A stretch of DNA of 57,291 nt from an uncultured Ruminococcus sp. (lineage in GTDB: Bacteria; Bacillota; Clostridia; Oscillospirales; Acutalibacteraceae). Position numbers and translations under genes: made by a program. Of this stretch, positions 25,733 to 34,776 are shown in pieces. Numbering within the stretch: position 1 is the stretch's first letter; each line of letters opens with the position of its first letter. The notes below the pieces were generated by a model. The model saw only the letters and a list, made by a program, of their open reading frames with translations. It had not been told where the DNA came from and ran no database searches. Where the stretch lies: the NCBI GenBank assembly GCA_902802795.1, contig CADCNI010000016.1:1-57291 (forward strand), written 5' to 3'.

Positions 25733-28360
25733 ATGGCAGAAATGTCGCCCATGATGAAGCAATATCTCGAAATCAAAGCGCAGAATCCCGACGCGCTGCT
25801 GTTCTTTCGGCTCGGGGATTTTTACGAGCTGTTTTTTGACGACGCCAAGCTGGTCTCCAAGGAACTGGATCTCACGCTGACGGGCAAAATCTGCGGCATG
25901 GAGGAGCGCGCGCCGATGTGCGGCGTTCCCTTCCATTCCTACGAAAGCTACGCGGCGCGGCTGGTGGAAAAGGGCTATAAGGTCGCGATCTGCGAGCAGC
26001 TCGAAGACCCCGCGACCGCCAAGGGACTGGTCAAGCGGGGCATTATCCGCATTATCACCGCAGGCACCATCATCGAAAATTCCATGCTCGACGAGAGCCG
26101 CAACAATTACATCGCTTCGATCTGCACCCATGAGGGGATGACGGGGCTTTGCGTGGCGGACGTTTCGACGGGCGAGTTGAATGTCACCCAGCTCAGCGGC
26201 GGCAGCACCGCGCAGAAGCTGTGCAGCGAGCTGGGAAAATTCGAGCCGCACGAAATCCTGATCAATTCCGGCACACTCAGTCTCAGCGGACTGGACGCGT
26301 TCATCAAAAACCGTCTCAACGCTTCCGTCGAGCTTCTTGACGACGCGAAATTCGCCTATGACGACGCGCTGGCGACGGTGGGCGTGCAGTTCCCTCCCCA
26401 GGAGATCGACAATTCCCATCTGCTCAGTTATCCCGCCACAGTGATGGCGCTGGGCGCGCTCATCCACTACATTTACGCCACCCAGATGGCGGGAGAAGCG
26501 GAAGAAAACGGGGAAGGCGTCGCTAAAATCGAGTGCTTTGACCGCATCCATTACTATGTGGGCGATATTTACATGAATGTGGACGTGTCCACCCGGCGCA
26601 ATCTGGAGCTTACCGAAACCATGCGCACCAAGAGCAAAAAAGGCTCCCTGCTGTGGGTGCTTGACAAGACCAGAACCCCGATGGGCAAGCGCATGATCCG
26701 CGGCATTATCGAGCGTCCTCTCGTCAATCCGGTGACGATTCAGGCGCGCCAGAACGCCGTGGATGAGCTGTGCGGCGATTCCATCCTGCGGGACGATATC
26801 ATTCAGGCTCTGCGCGGCATCAGCGACATCGAGCGCCTGATCACCCGCATTGTCTACGGCTCCGCCAACGCCCGCGAGATACGGGCGCTCGCCTATGCCG
26901 CCGACGCGCTGCCGACGGTCAAGGAATCCATCAAGACCATGAAGTCGGGCGAGCTGAAAGATATCTACCGCTCCATCGACACGCTGTCGGATATCCGCGA
27001 TCTGGTGGAGCACGCCATTGTGGACGAACCGCCCCTCACCGTGCGGGAGGGCGGCATGATCAAACCCGGCTATTGCGCCGATCTGGACGCGTTGCAGGGC
27101 GATATGAGCGGCGGCAAGGATTTTATTGCCTCCATCGAGGAAAAGGAACGGGAGCGCACAGGCATCCAGCGCCTGAAAGTGGGCTACAACCGCGTGTTCG
27201 GCTATTATATCGAGGTGTCCAACGCCTCCAAGGATTTAGTGCCGAAGGAATACATACGCAAGCAGACCCTCACCAACTGCGAGCGATACATCACCGAGGA
27301 ACTCAAAGAAATGGAAGGGCGCGTTCTGGGCGCGCGGGACAGAATCGTCAAGCTGGAATACGAGCTGTTTGAGGAAATACGCAAGCGGGTGGCCGCCTGC
27401 CAGAGCCGCGTGCAGCAGACCGCCGACGCCATTGCCCGGCTGGACGTGTGGTGCTCCTTTGCCGATGTGGCGGTGCGTAACAATTATACCCGCCCGCTGG
27501 TCAATACCTCCGGCAAAATCATCCTCAAAGACAGCCGTCACCCCGTCGTGGAAGAGGTCTCGGACGAGCAGTTCGTCCCCAACGACGTGTATCTCGACAA
27601 CGGTGAGAACCGCGTCGCCATTATCACGGGTCCCAACATGGCGGGCAAATCCACCTATATGCGGCAGGTCGCCATTATTACGCTCATGGCGCAATGCGGC
27701 AGCTTCGTCCCCGCGAGCAGCGCCGAGATCGGCGTGGTGGACAGCATCTTCACCCGCGTGGGCGCGTCGGATGACCTCGCGTCGGGACAGTCCACCTTCA
27801 TGGTCGAGATGAACGAGGTCGCCTACATCCTGCAAAACGCGTCGGCGGACAGCCTGCTCATTCTCGACGAAATCGGACGCGGCACTTCTACCTTTGACGG
27901 CATGAGCATTGCCCGCGCGGTGCTGGAATTTGTGACGGACAAGAAGAAAATCGGGGCGAAGGCGCTCTTTGCCACCCATTATCACGAGCTGACCGAGCTG
28001 GAAAACCAGCTCAAAGGCGTTAAAAATTACTCCGTCGCCGTCAAGAAGCACGGAGAGGACATCACCTTCCTGCGGCGTATCGTGCGGGGCGGCGCGGATG
28101 AAAGCTACGGCATCGAGGTCGCCAAACTGGCGGGCATTCCCGACGCGGTGGTCAAGCGGGCGCGGCAGGTTCTCAAACAGCTTGAAAGCGGACAGCCGCA
28201 GCCCAAAAAAGCCAAGGTGCAGACCGAGCAGACCGCCATTTCCTTTACGCCGCCGGGAGAAGCCGAGGCGATTTTCCGTCTGAAGCATCTGGATGTGAAC
28301 AATCTCACACCTATGCAGGCGATGCAGACCCTTGCCGCTCTGGCGGAACTGGTGAAATAA
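25733..28360 (+). CDS. mutS: DNA mismatch repair protein MutS
   Basis: MutS recognises mismatches and recruits MutL. The 875-residue protein has the mismatch-binding motif in FFRLGDFYELFFDDA (Phe-X-Glu type, Phe and Glu near residues 37-39), the connector, lever and clamp domains, and the ATPase core with Walker A GPNMAGKSTYMRQ, Walker B SLLILDEIGRGTSTFDG and FATHYHELTEL. Length is standard for MutS1. GCAGGTGA precedes the ATG. mutL follows about 1.6 kb downstream, separated by tatD and a two-gene insert, an expanded version of the common mutS-mutL-miaA order. Confidence 0.97.
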   Translation: MAEMSPMMKQYLEIKAQNPDALLFFRLGDFYELFFDDAKLVSKELDLTLTGKICGMEERAPMCGVPFHSYESYAARLVEKGYKVAICEQLEDPATAKGLVKRGIIRIITAGTIIENSMLDESRNNYIASICTHEGMTGLCVADVSTGELNVTQLSGGSTAQKLCSELGKFEPHEILINSGTLSLSGLDAFIKNRLNASVELLDDAKFAYDDALATVGVQFPPQEIDNSHLLSYPATVMALGALIHYIYATQMAGEAEENGEGVAKIECFDRIHYYVGDIYMNVDVSTRRNLELTETMRTKSKKGSLLWVLDKTRTPMGKRMIRGIIERPLVNPVTIQARQNAVDELCGDSILRDDIIQALRGISDIERLITRIVYGSANAREIRALAYAADALPTVKESIKTMKSGELKDIYRSIDTLSDIRDLVEHAIVDEPPLTVREGGMIKPGYCADLDALQGDMSGGKDFIASIEEKERERTGIQRLKVGYNRVFGYYIEVSNASKDLVPKEYIRKQTLTNCERYITEELKEMEGRVLGARDRIVKLEYELFEEIRKRVAACQSRVQQTADAIARLDVWCSFADVAVRNNYTRPLVNTSGKIILKDSRHPVVEEVSDEQFVPNDVYLDNGENRVAIITGPNMAGKSTYMRQVAIITLMAQCGSFVPASSAEIGVVDSIFTRVGASDDLASGQSTFMVEMNEVAYILQNASADSLLILDEIGRGTSTFDGMSIARAVLEFVTDKKKIGAKALFATHYHELTELENQLKGVKNYSVAVKKHGEDITFLRRIVRGGADESYGIEVAKLAGIPDAVVKRARQVLKQLESGQPQPKKAKVQTEQTAISFTPPGEAEAIFRLKHLDVNNLTPMQAMQTLAALAELVK

Positions 28361-28366
28361 TGAAAT

Positions 28367-28481
28367 GCGGAATTCGGAATGCGGAATTCGGAATTCGTGT
28401 GGATGTCACGCTAAGGCACTGTTCAAAAATAATCTGAACAATCTGACTTGTCTTTTTCGGCTCTGACTTCGTTGTCAAAGC
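28367..28481. repeat. Short repeats and likely intergenic insert before tatD
   Basis: A 14-bp unit, GCGGAATTCGGAAT, occurs twice in tandem (28367-28394) with a partial third copy. It is followed by a non-coding stretch with a small hairpin, GGAATAC / GTATTCC, that runs into the 5' end of the tatD frame. The stretch looks like a dispersed intergenic repeat, but only one copy is present here so that is inference. Confidence 0.45.
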
Positions 28482-29297
28482 TTGGAATACACCAAGTATT
28501 CCTGCGCTTCTCATTACGATATCGGGCTGAATCTGTTCTGCCGGCAATTCAAAAATCCCGACAGGATTGTGAGCGACGCGTGGAAGGAAGGCGTGTGCTG
28601 CATCCTTACCGGGTCGGATATGGATTCCAGTTGGCAGGTGGAGGGGTACACCCGCCGCTTTGACCGTCCCAATGCCGCTCTTACGGTGTACGGCACAGCC
28701 GGCATCCACCCGCACAACGCCGATGAGGCGAGGACGAAGGATTTTGACAAGCTCGAGCAGATTCTTTCCCGCAACAGCAAAATGGTGGCGGTGGGGGAAT
28801 GCGGACTCGACTATGACCGCATGTATTCCACCCGCGAAAATCAGATACGCTGTCTGGAGCATCACATCACGCTCGCGGAAAAGTTAGGGCTGCCGATGTT
28901 CCTGCATGAACGCAGCGCGGCGAAGGACTTCGCGGCGATATTCAAAAAACATCCCGAAGTGTGCGCGCGTTCGGTGGTGCATTGCTTCACAGGCGACAGA
29001 GCGACGCTCGAAACCTACCTTGCGATGGGCTTTTCCATCGGCATCACGGGATGGATCTGCGACGACCGTCGCGCGGACGATTTGCGCAAGGCGGTGGAAA
29101 TTCTGCCGCTCGACCGCGTGCTGATCGAAACCGACGCGCCCTACCTCACGCCCCGCAATGTCCCCGGACTCGACCGCACCAACCTGCCCCAGAACATCCG
29201 GTATGTCGCGGCGGAGCTGGCCAAATACATGGGCGTGGATGAGCAGGAATTGATTGCTCATACGAGGGAAAACACCGAGAGAATTTTTCTGCAATAA
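28482..29297 (+). CDS. tatD: TatD-family DNase with an altered N-terminus
   Basis: TatD proteins are metal-dependent 3'-5' DNases. The protein shows DIGLNLFCRQF, TAGIHPH, GECGLDYDRMYST, FLHER, VVHCFTGD, GITGWICDDRR and ETDAPYLTPRN in order, matching TatD itself rather than the YcfH branch. In the family the protein starts almost directly at the DIG-NL segment. Here the frame runs upstream to TTG 28482, adding about ten unrelated residues, with no ATG, no clear ribosome site and repeat-like DNA directly before it. The native start therefore appears lost, and expression is uncertain. The rest is intact, including the catalytic His, Glu and Asp residues. Confidence 0.82.
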   Translation: MEYTKYSCASHYDIGLNLFCRQFKNPDRIVSDAWKEGVCCILTGSDMDSSWQVEGYTRRFDRPNAALTVYGTAGIHPHNADEARTKDFDKLEQILSRNSKMVAVGECGLDYDRMYSTRENQIRCLEHHITLAEKLGLPMFLHERSAAKDFAAIFKKHPEVCARSVVHCFTGDRATLETYLAMGFSIGITGWICDDRRADDLRKAVEILPLDRVLIETDAPYLTPRNVPGLDRTNLPQNIRYVAAELAKYMGVDEQELIAHTRENTERIFLQ

Positions 29298-29316
29298 ACG
29301 ACAGGAGGCATATATC

Positions 29317-29565
29317 ATGGCGCAAGCGAGAGGAAGCGCCCCTGACAGCATCGAGGGGAACCAATGGACGCTGCTGAAAAGCTGTTCCGAGCTGCATCTG
29401 ACCTACCAGATCAGGCTGCTGACCTATATGGCGACGCAGCACGGCACGAAGCTGGTGATTTCCGTTCCGGCGGGCTGCCGGATTAGCAGGGATTTGTCCG
29501 CCTTTGCGGGGAAATATGCCCAGTGGGTGTCATTTGATTTTTTTGAAAGGGGAGAGGAGCAATGA
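29317..29565 (+). CDS. Small protein coupled to an Imm70-like gene, unknown function
   Basis: I do not recognise this 82-residue protein. It begins at ATG 29317 after AGGAGG and its stop overlaps the next start (ATGA), so the two are translationally coupled. Residues 45-75 (TKLVISVPAGCRISRDLSAFAGKYAQWVS; quoted in pieces as TKLVISVPAGC and KYAQWVSFDFF) suggest a small alpha/beta fold. No signal peptide or membrane helix is seen. The pairing suggests a partner of the Imm70-like protein. Confidence 0.65.
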   Translation: MAQARGSAPDSIEGNQWTLLKSCSELHLTYQIRLLTYMATQHGTKLVISVPAGCRISRDLSAFAGKYAQWVSFDFFERGEEQ

Positions 29566-29972
29566 GTCTGTATCTGTGCGCCATGGACTGCCGCGACGGC
29601 AGCGACCGTGAGCTTGACGGCGTGGAGGTCGGAAGCTACGGGTATTTCGGCACGTTCCGTGAGTGCGTCTGCCGCTATGTCGAGGACGGACAGTGGGGAA
29701 GCCGCTGCCCTGTCCTCATGCGCCACAGCGACTGCGACGGCACCTTCACGCCGGAGGAATGCAGGGCGCTGACGGATGAGCTGGCGCTGATTTACCGCAC
29801 CTTTTCCGCGCTGCCGCCCGACAGCGCCATTACGGAAAAGCAAGGCAGAGAGGGAGATTTTGCCAATCTCTGCGAATGCTTCGGAGACATCGACGGAGTG
29901 AGCCTGATCGAGCGGCTCTACGGGCTTTGTCAATGCGCCGCGGAGGCAGGCGTACCCGTTTATTTTCAGTGA
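29562..29972 (+). CDS. Imm70-like immunity family protein
   Basis: The 136-residue protein resembles the Imm70 family found with polymorphic toxins: N-terminal VGSYGYFGTFRECVC, then WGSRCPVLMRHSDCDGTFTPEE and a Leu-rich helix (LTDELALIYRTF). Unusually it is rich in cysteine. It overlaps the preceding gene by 4 bases and ends 26 bases before mutL. No toxin gene or toxin fragment is nearby, so it may be an orphan immunity gene or have a housekeeping role. The family call is from recalled motifs and moderate in certainty. Confidence 0.65.
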   Translation: MSLYLCAMDCRDGSDRELDGVEVGSYGYFGTFRECVCRYVEDGQWGSRCPVLMRHSDCDGTFTPEECRALTDELALIYRTFSALPPDSAITEKQGREGDFANLCECFGDIDGVSLIERLYGLCQCAAEAGVPVYFQ

Positions 29973-29998
29973 ATCCGTCACATAGAAAGGGTTTCATT

Positions 29999-32050
29999 AT
30001 GTCGAAAGTAAGACTTCTGGATAAACACACCGCCGAACTGATCGCGGCGGGCGAGGTGGTGGAGCGCCCCTCGTCAGTGGTCAAGGAGCTTGTGGAAAAC
30101 TGCATTGACGCGCACGCGACGGTGGTCACCGTCGAAATCAAACACGGCGGCGCGTCTTTCCTTCGCGTGACCGACAACGGCGAGGGCATGGCGCCGGATG
30201 ATGTGCCGACCGCGTTTCTGCGGCACGCCACCAGCAAGATACGCGTGGGAACCGATCTCGACAGCATCGCGACGCTCGGCTTTCGCGGCGAGGCGCTGGC
30301 CTCTATCTGCGCGGTGTCCAAGGTGGAGGTCATCACCCGCACCGCTGACAGCGACGAGGGCGTGCATTATGTGATCGAGGGCGGCGACGAGAAGGAAAAC
30401 GAACCCATCGGCTGCGCCGTCGGCACCACCTTCATCGTGCGGGAGATGTTCTACAACACTCCCGCGCGCCGCAAATTTCTCAAATCCGACAAATCCGAGG
30501 GCAACGCCATTGCCGCCGTGCTGGACCGCGTGGCGATGTCCCACCCCGAAATATCCTTCCGCTTTATCCGCGAGGGGCGGGAAGTGCTGCTCACACCCGG
30601 CGACGGTCGGCTCAAATCCGCCATTCACGCGGTTTACGGACGGGATTTCACCGCGGGATTGCTGCCTGTTAAGTACCGTTACAACAACATCAGCGTAGAG
30701 GGCTTTATCTCCAAGCCCATCAACGCGCGCCCCAACCGCGCCATGCAGATTTTTTTCATCAACGGGCGCTATGTGCGCAGCCGCACCATGCAGAACGCTT
30801 TGGAGGAAGCCTGTAAAGGGGCGGTGATGATCGGCAAATTTCCTTCCTGTGTGCTGGGCATCAGTCTCGACTGCTCGGCGGTGGATGTGAATGTCCATCC
30901 GGCGAAGCTCGAAGTGCGCTTTACGGAGGAAAAACCGATCTATGAGGCGGTGTATTTTTCGGTCAAATCGGCGCTGGCGGAATTTGACGCGCCGCGCGAT
31001 GTAGAACTGCCCAATGGGCACCGTGTGAATACCGCGCCCAATATGCACGAATACAAGGGCGTTCAGATTGACCTGAACGAAGCCCTGCGCGCCGACGCGA
31101 TACGGAATCGCGCCGCGCAGGTCAATGCCGCGCCGCCTGTCAGGCCGTCCGCTGCTCCCTCGTCGGCGCCGTCCGGGAGGGAAGAAACAGTCGAAGCAGA
31201 GCAGCCCCTTGCCGTGGAGGATCCCGGCGTGACGGCGGCTGTCGGTTCGGTTCGGCCTGTGCCGCCTCCGTCCTATGAGGAGGCCGTCAGGGCGCGTGAA
31301 CCTGAAATCGCGGGAACACTGCCGCCGCAGCGTGAAGTCGTCAGCATCCCGTCACAGGACCAAACGGTGTTGACCGGAGATGACAGTGAAAACGGCTTCG
31401 CTGAAGACATTGATAATATTGAAAAAATCGAACAAAAAGTGGAAGAAATCAAAGCCTCGACAGAGAGCTTTCTTCTGCCGGATTACAGAATTCTGGGCGA
31501 ACTGTTTGACACCTATATTCTGGTGGAGTCGGGTTCGGAACTGATACTGATCGACAAGCACGCCGCCCACGAACGCCTGAATTACGAGCGTCTGATGGCG
31601 CAGAGGCAACACCCCGAAAGCCAGATGCTGCTCACGCCGTTGCCCGTGACGCTTGACAAGCAGCAGTACGACGCGGTGACCGACAGCATCGGATTGCTCG
31701 CGGAGGCCGGCTTTGAAGTGGAGGATTTCGGCATGGGTACCGTGCTGGTGCGCAGCGTGCCGACCATCCTTTCGGGGGGCGACGCGGAGGGCGCGTTTCT
31801 GGAAATCGCGGGTTACTTAGGCAGCCGTCTGCATTCCGTGACCACCGATCATATCGAATGGATCTATCACACCATCTCCTGCAAAAGCGCCATCAAGGGC
31901 GGCGACAAAAATCTGCCCGCCGAGCTGGCGGAACTGGTGCTGACCCTGATGCACCATCCCGACGTGCGCTACTGTCCCCACGGCAGACCCATTTATATCT
32001 CGCTCAAGCAGCGCGAAATCGAGAAGTATTTCGGGAGGATCCAGTCATGA
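29999..32050 (+). CDS. mutL: DNA mismatch repair protein MutL
   Basis: MutL couples mismatch recognition by MutS to strand removal. The 683-residue protein has the GHKL ATPase domain (IAAGEVVERPSSVVKELVEN, DNGEGM, ATSKI, TLGFRGEAL), the transducer domain with FINGRYV and NVHPAKLEVRF, a proline/alanine-rich linker (about 360-500), and a C-terminal dimerisation/endonuclease domain with DKHAAHERLNYE, SCKSAIKGG and CPHGRP, the metal-site motifs of nicking MutL proteins. The usual Gln in DQHA is Lys here. Start at ATG 29999 follows AGAAAGGG. The stop overlaps the miaA start (ATGA). Confidence 0.96.
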   Translation: MSKVRLLDKHTAELIAAGEVVERPSSVVKELVENCIDAHATVVTVEIKHGGASFLRVTDNGEGMAPDDVPTAFLRHATSKIRVGTDLDSIATLGFRGEALASICAVSKVEVITRTADSDEGVHYVIEGGDEKENEPIGCAVGTTFIVREMFYNTPARRKFLKSDKSEGNAIAAVLDRVAMSHPEISFRFIREGREVLLTPGDGRLKSAIHAVYGRDFTAGLLPVKYRYNNISVEGFISKPINARPNRAMQIFFINGRYVRSRTMQNALEEACKGAVMIGKFPSCVLGISLDCSAVDVNVHPAKLEVRFTEEKPIYEAVYFSVKSALAEFDAPRDVELPNGHRVNTAPNMHEYKGVQIDLNEALRADAIRNRAAQVNAAPPVRPSAAPSSAPSGREETVEAEQPLAVEDPGVTAAVGSVRPVPPPSYEEAVRAREPEIAGTLPPQREVVSIPSQDQTVLTGDDSENGFAEDIDNIEKIEQKVEEIKASTESFLLPDYRILGELFDTYILVESGSELILIDKHAAHERLNYERLMAQRQHPESQMLLTPLPVTLDKQQYDAVTDSIGLLAEAGFEVEDFGMGTVLVRSVPTILSGGDAEGAFLEIAGYLGSRLHSVTTDHIEWIYHTISCKSAIKGGDKNLPAELAELVLTLMHHPDVRYCPHGRPIYISLKQREIEKYFGRIQS

Positions 32051-33006
32051 GCGCGGTTCTTCCCATCAAGGTGGCAGCGGTCGTCGGCGCGACCGCTTCG
32101 GGCAAGACGGCGCTTGCCGTGTCGCTCGCGGAGCAGCTCGGCGGCGAAGTGATTTCGGCGGATTCCATGCAGGTCTATCAGGGACTGCGCATTGCAACAG
32201 CGCAGCCCACAGTGGAAGAAATGCGGGGCATTCCCCATCACCTGCTTGACTTCGTGCCGCTGGATGAGGAATTTTCCGTCGCGCGGTACTGTCAGTTGGG
32301 GCACGCCGCCATCGCGGATATCGCCGCGCGGGGCAGGCTGCCTGTTGTCTGCGGCGGCACGGGGCTGTATGTGGATTCGCTGCTTGACAACATCATCTTT
32401 GCCGACATTCCGCAGGATGACGCGCTTCGGGAGCAGCTCAACACGGAATTTGAGCAGAGCGGCGGGGAGGCGTTGCTGCAAAGGCTGCGGGACATTGACC
32501 CTGAAACAGCGGCGAAACTGTCCTCCTCCGACAAGAAGCGCATTGTGCGCGGGCTGGAGGTTTACACGCTCAGCGGCACGACGCTGTCGGAATACAACCG
32601 CCGTTCCCGCGCCTGTCCCGACCGTTACCAATGTTGTATCGTCGGCATCGGCTACCGTGATCGGGAAAAGCTCTATGACCGAATTAACCGTCGTGTGGAT
32701 TTGATGATAGAGGACGGATTGCTTGACGAAGTGAAGTCCTTTTATGAATCTCTCGAAAAAAATCCGGGAAAGACGGTCGTGCAGGCGATCGGCTGCAAGG
32801 AACTGTTGCCGTACTTGCGGGGGGAGGAATCCATCGAAGAAGCGGTGGGAAATTTGAAGCGGGAAACGAGAAGATTTGCAAAACGGCAGTTGACATGGTT
32901 CCGCCGAAATGATAAAATAATATGGATATACGCCGATGAATGCGGATCGTATAAGGAGCTGGTGCAGCGTGCATCAGACGAGATCCGATTACGTCTGAAT
33001 GTGTAA
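32047..33006 (+). CDS. miaA: tRNA dimethylallyltransferase MiaA
   Basis: MiaA transfers a dimethylallyl group to A37 of tRNAs reading UNN codons. The 319-residue protein has the P-loop GATASGKTAL (about residues 14-23), ISADSMQVYQGLRIATAQP, GGTGLYVDSLL and the C-terminal RRFAKRQLTWFRR. Length is normal. It overlaps mutL by four bases, giving translational coupling and the common mutL-miaA order. A longer frame upstream lies inside mutL and is not used. Confidence 0.96.
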   Translation: MSAVLPIKVAAVVGATASGKTALAVSLAEQLGGEVISADSMQVYQGLRIATAQPTVEEMRGIPHHLLDFVPLDEEFSVARYCQLGHAAIADIAARGRLPVVCGGTGLYVDSLLDNIIFADIPQDDALREQLNTEFEQSGGEALLQRLRDIDPETAAKLSSSDKKRIVRGLEVYTLSGTTLSEYNRRSRACPDRYQCCIVGIGYRDREKLYDRINRRVDLMIEDGLLDEVKSFYESLEKNPGKTVVQAIGCKELLPYLRGEESIEEAVGNLKRETRRFAKRQLTWFRRNDKIIWIYADECGSYKELVQRASDEIRLRLNV

Positions 33007-33039
33007 CAAAATCACAGCGCAGAAAGGGGATTGTAACAG

Positions 33040-34776
33040 ATGGCGCAGGACGAAAACAAAAAAGAAGCTCCTGTCAAAAACGGCAAAGGAGAGAGCAAGG
33101 GAAATCAAAAGAAAGCCGGACGGACCAAAAGCAAAAAGGGCGTTGACATAAAAAGCGTCATGGCCGCCGTGACAGGCGGCGTGAAACCAAAGAAGCCGGG
33201 CGCAGCCAAAAAACAGAATACGCCCGGAAAACAGGGCGGAACCAAGGAGCAGAATGCTCTCAAAAAGCAGAAAAAGAGTACGGCGGCATATGAGGGGAAA
33301 AATCTGGATTTTTCTCAGGAGCAATACGCAGACTCGCTCGCGGCGGATAAGATCGAAGCCTCCGCCATGCCAAAACCCAAGCCAGCGTCGGTGAATGCAA
33401 AGCGATATGAGGAGAAGTTTATGGGCGCGGGCCGAAGAACCGTGGGCGGTAAGGAATCCCCCGGGCAGGAATTTACCGTGAAAAGCGTGTGGAAACGATA
33501 CGTGCAGAAGCGGTGGTTTCGTGTGGCAACCGTTGTGGCAATCGCATTCATGGCGATTCTGTTCGGCTTTCAGCTTTATCTGGGGTATTATTCCAATGTC
33601 AAAACCGAAGTGGTGCGCCTGACTACCTATTCCGAAACGATAGACGTGGAGGGCGTCGCCATCCGCGATGAAATTCCGCTCTCTGCCGCCGTCGGAGGTT
33701 TGGCTGTGGGCGCGGTGAAGGACGGCGAAAAGGTTTCCAAAGGACAGGCCATCGTCAACATTTTCGGCTCCGACAAAGCGGCGGCTGCTTATCGGCGTGT
33801 GACGGAGATCGACCGTGAGATCGAGGAGTTGAAAGGCATGGTGACTGCCTCCGAGGACAGCGCCGAAGCCGTCGCCAACATCGAAAAGATTCTCGATGAG
33901 CAGATCATGAAGCTCAACGCGGAGGTTTATGACCACGACCTGAGCGATGTGGCCGAGATCAAGAACAATCTCTCCTATCTGATGAACAAGCGTCTGGTGG
34001 CTATGCGCAAGGTGGAGGATTACGGCGACCGGATTGAGGAGCTCGAGCGCGAAAAGCAGTCGCTGGAAAATACGTATTCCCAGAAGCCTTCGTCAGTGAC
34101 CGCGCCGTCATCGGGCTATTATGTCAATGCGCTCGACGGCTATGAAGACCAGCTCAAAACCAACATGCTCGACACGCTGACGGCCGAAAGTCTGAGCGAC
34201 ATTCTTTCCCGCAAGCCCGCGGCGACCGACAACGGTTCCGGCAAACTTATGCAGAACTTCGTCTGGTATCTGGCCTGCCCTGTTTCGCAAAAGAAAGCGG
34301 AGGATTATCTCGCGGTGGGCTCGGTCTATACGCTGATTCTGCCCTATTCCGAGACCGGCAGCATGCAGGCAACGCTGGCCTATCTTAACCGGGAGGAAAA
34401 CAGCGACAAGGTGCTTGCCATCTTCAAGTGCAGTTCACTGGGATCGGAACTCAGCCACATCCGCCGCCAGCCGGTCAGAATCCAGATTCGCTCGTATGAA
34501 GGCTACTCGGTGAAAAAGAGCGCGCTTCATGTGACGGTGAGTCAGGTGGAGGACAAGGATAAAGAGGGCAACGTCATCGGCACCCACGAGGAGCGTCACC
34601 CCATTGTGTATGTAGTGATTGCGGGACAGCTTTTTTCCCGGCGGGTGGATATCCTTTACAACGGAGACAAGACCGTGATATGCAGCGCCAAAACGGAAGG
34701 CAGCAATTATCTTGCCATGTATGATGAAGTGGTAACGGAAGGAAAGGGTCTGTATGAACACAAAATTGTTAACTGA
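33040..34776 (+). CDS. HlyD-like single-pass membrane protein upstream of the division cluster
   Basis: The 578-residue protein has a Lys-rich disordered cytoplasmic N-terminus (about 1-85), one transmembrane helix (about 162-183; VATVVAIAFMAILFGFQLYL) and an extracellular region starting VKTEVVRLTTYSETIDVEGVAIRDE, then VKDGEKVSKGQAIVNIFGS, a biotinyl-lipoyl-like hairpin typical of HlyD membrane-fusion proteins, and a coiled-coil segment (about 250-345). The C-terminal part ends in a sheet-like domain. AGAAAGGGG precedes the ATG. It overlaps yggS by 23 bases, so it belongs to the division cluster transcript. No export ATPase or permease is adjacent; a structural envelope role is an inference. 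Confidence 0.75.
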   Translation: MAQDENKKEAPVKNGKGESKGNQKKAGRTKSKKGVDIKSVMAAVTGGVKPKKPGAAKKQNTPGKQGGTKEQNALKKQKKSTAAYEGKNLDFSQEQYADSLAADKIEASAMPKPKPASVNAKRYEEKFMGAGRRTVGGKESPGQEFTVKSVWKRYVQKRWFRVATVVAIAFMAILFGFQLYLGYYSNVKTEVVRLTTYSETIDVEGVAIRDEIPLSAAVGGLAVGAVKDGEKVSKGQAIVNIFGSDKAAAAYRRVTEIDREIEELKGMVTASEDSAEAVANIEKILDEQIMKLNAEVYDHDLSDVAEIKNNLSYLMNKRLVAMRKVEDYGDRIEELEREKQSLENTYSQKPSSVTAPSSGYYVNALDGYEDQLKTNMLDTLTAESLSDILSRKPAATDNGSGKLMQNFVWYLACPVSQKKAEDYLAVGSVYTLILPYSETGSMQATLAYLNREENSDKVLAIFKCSSLGSELSHIRRQPVRIQIRSYEGYSVKKSALHVTVSQVEDKDKEGNVIGTHEERHPIVYVVIAGQLFSRRVDILYNGDKTVICSAKTEGSNYLAMYDEVVTEGKGLYEHKIVN

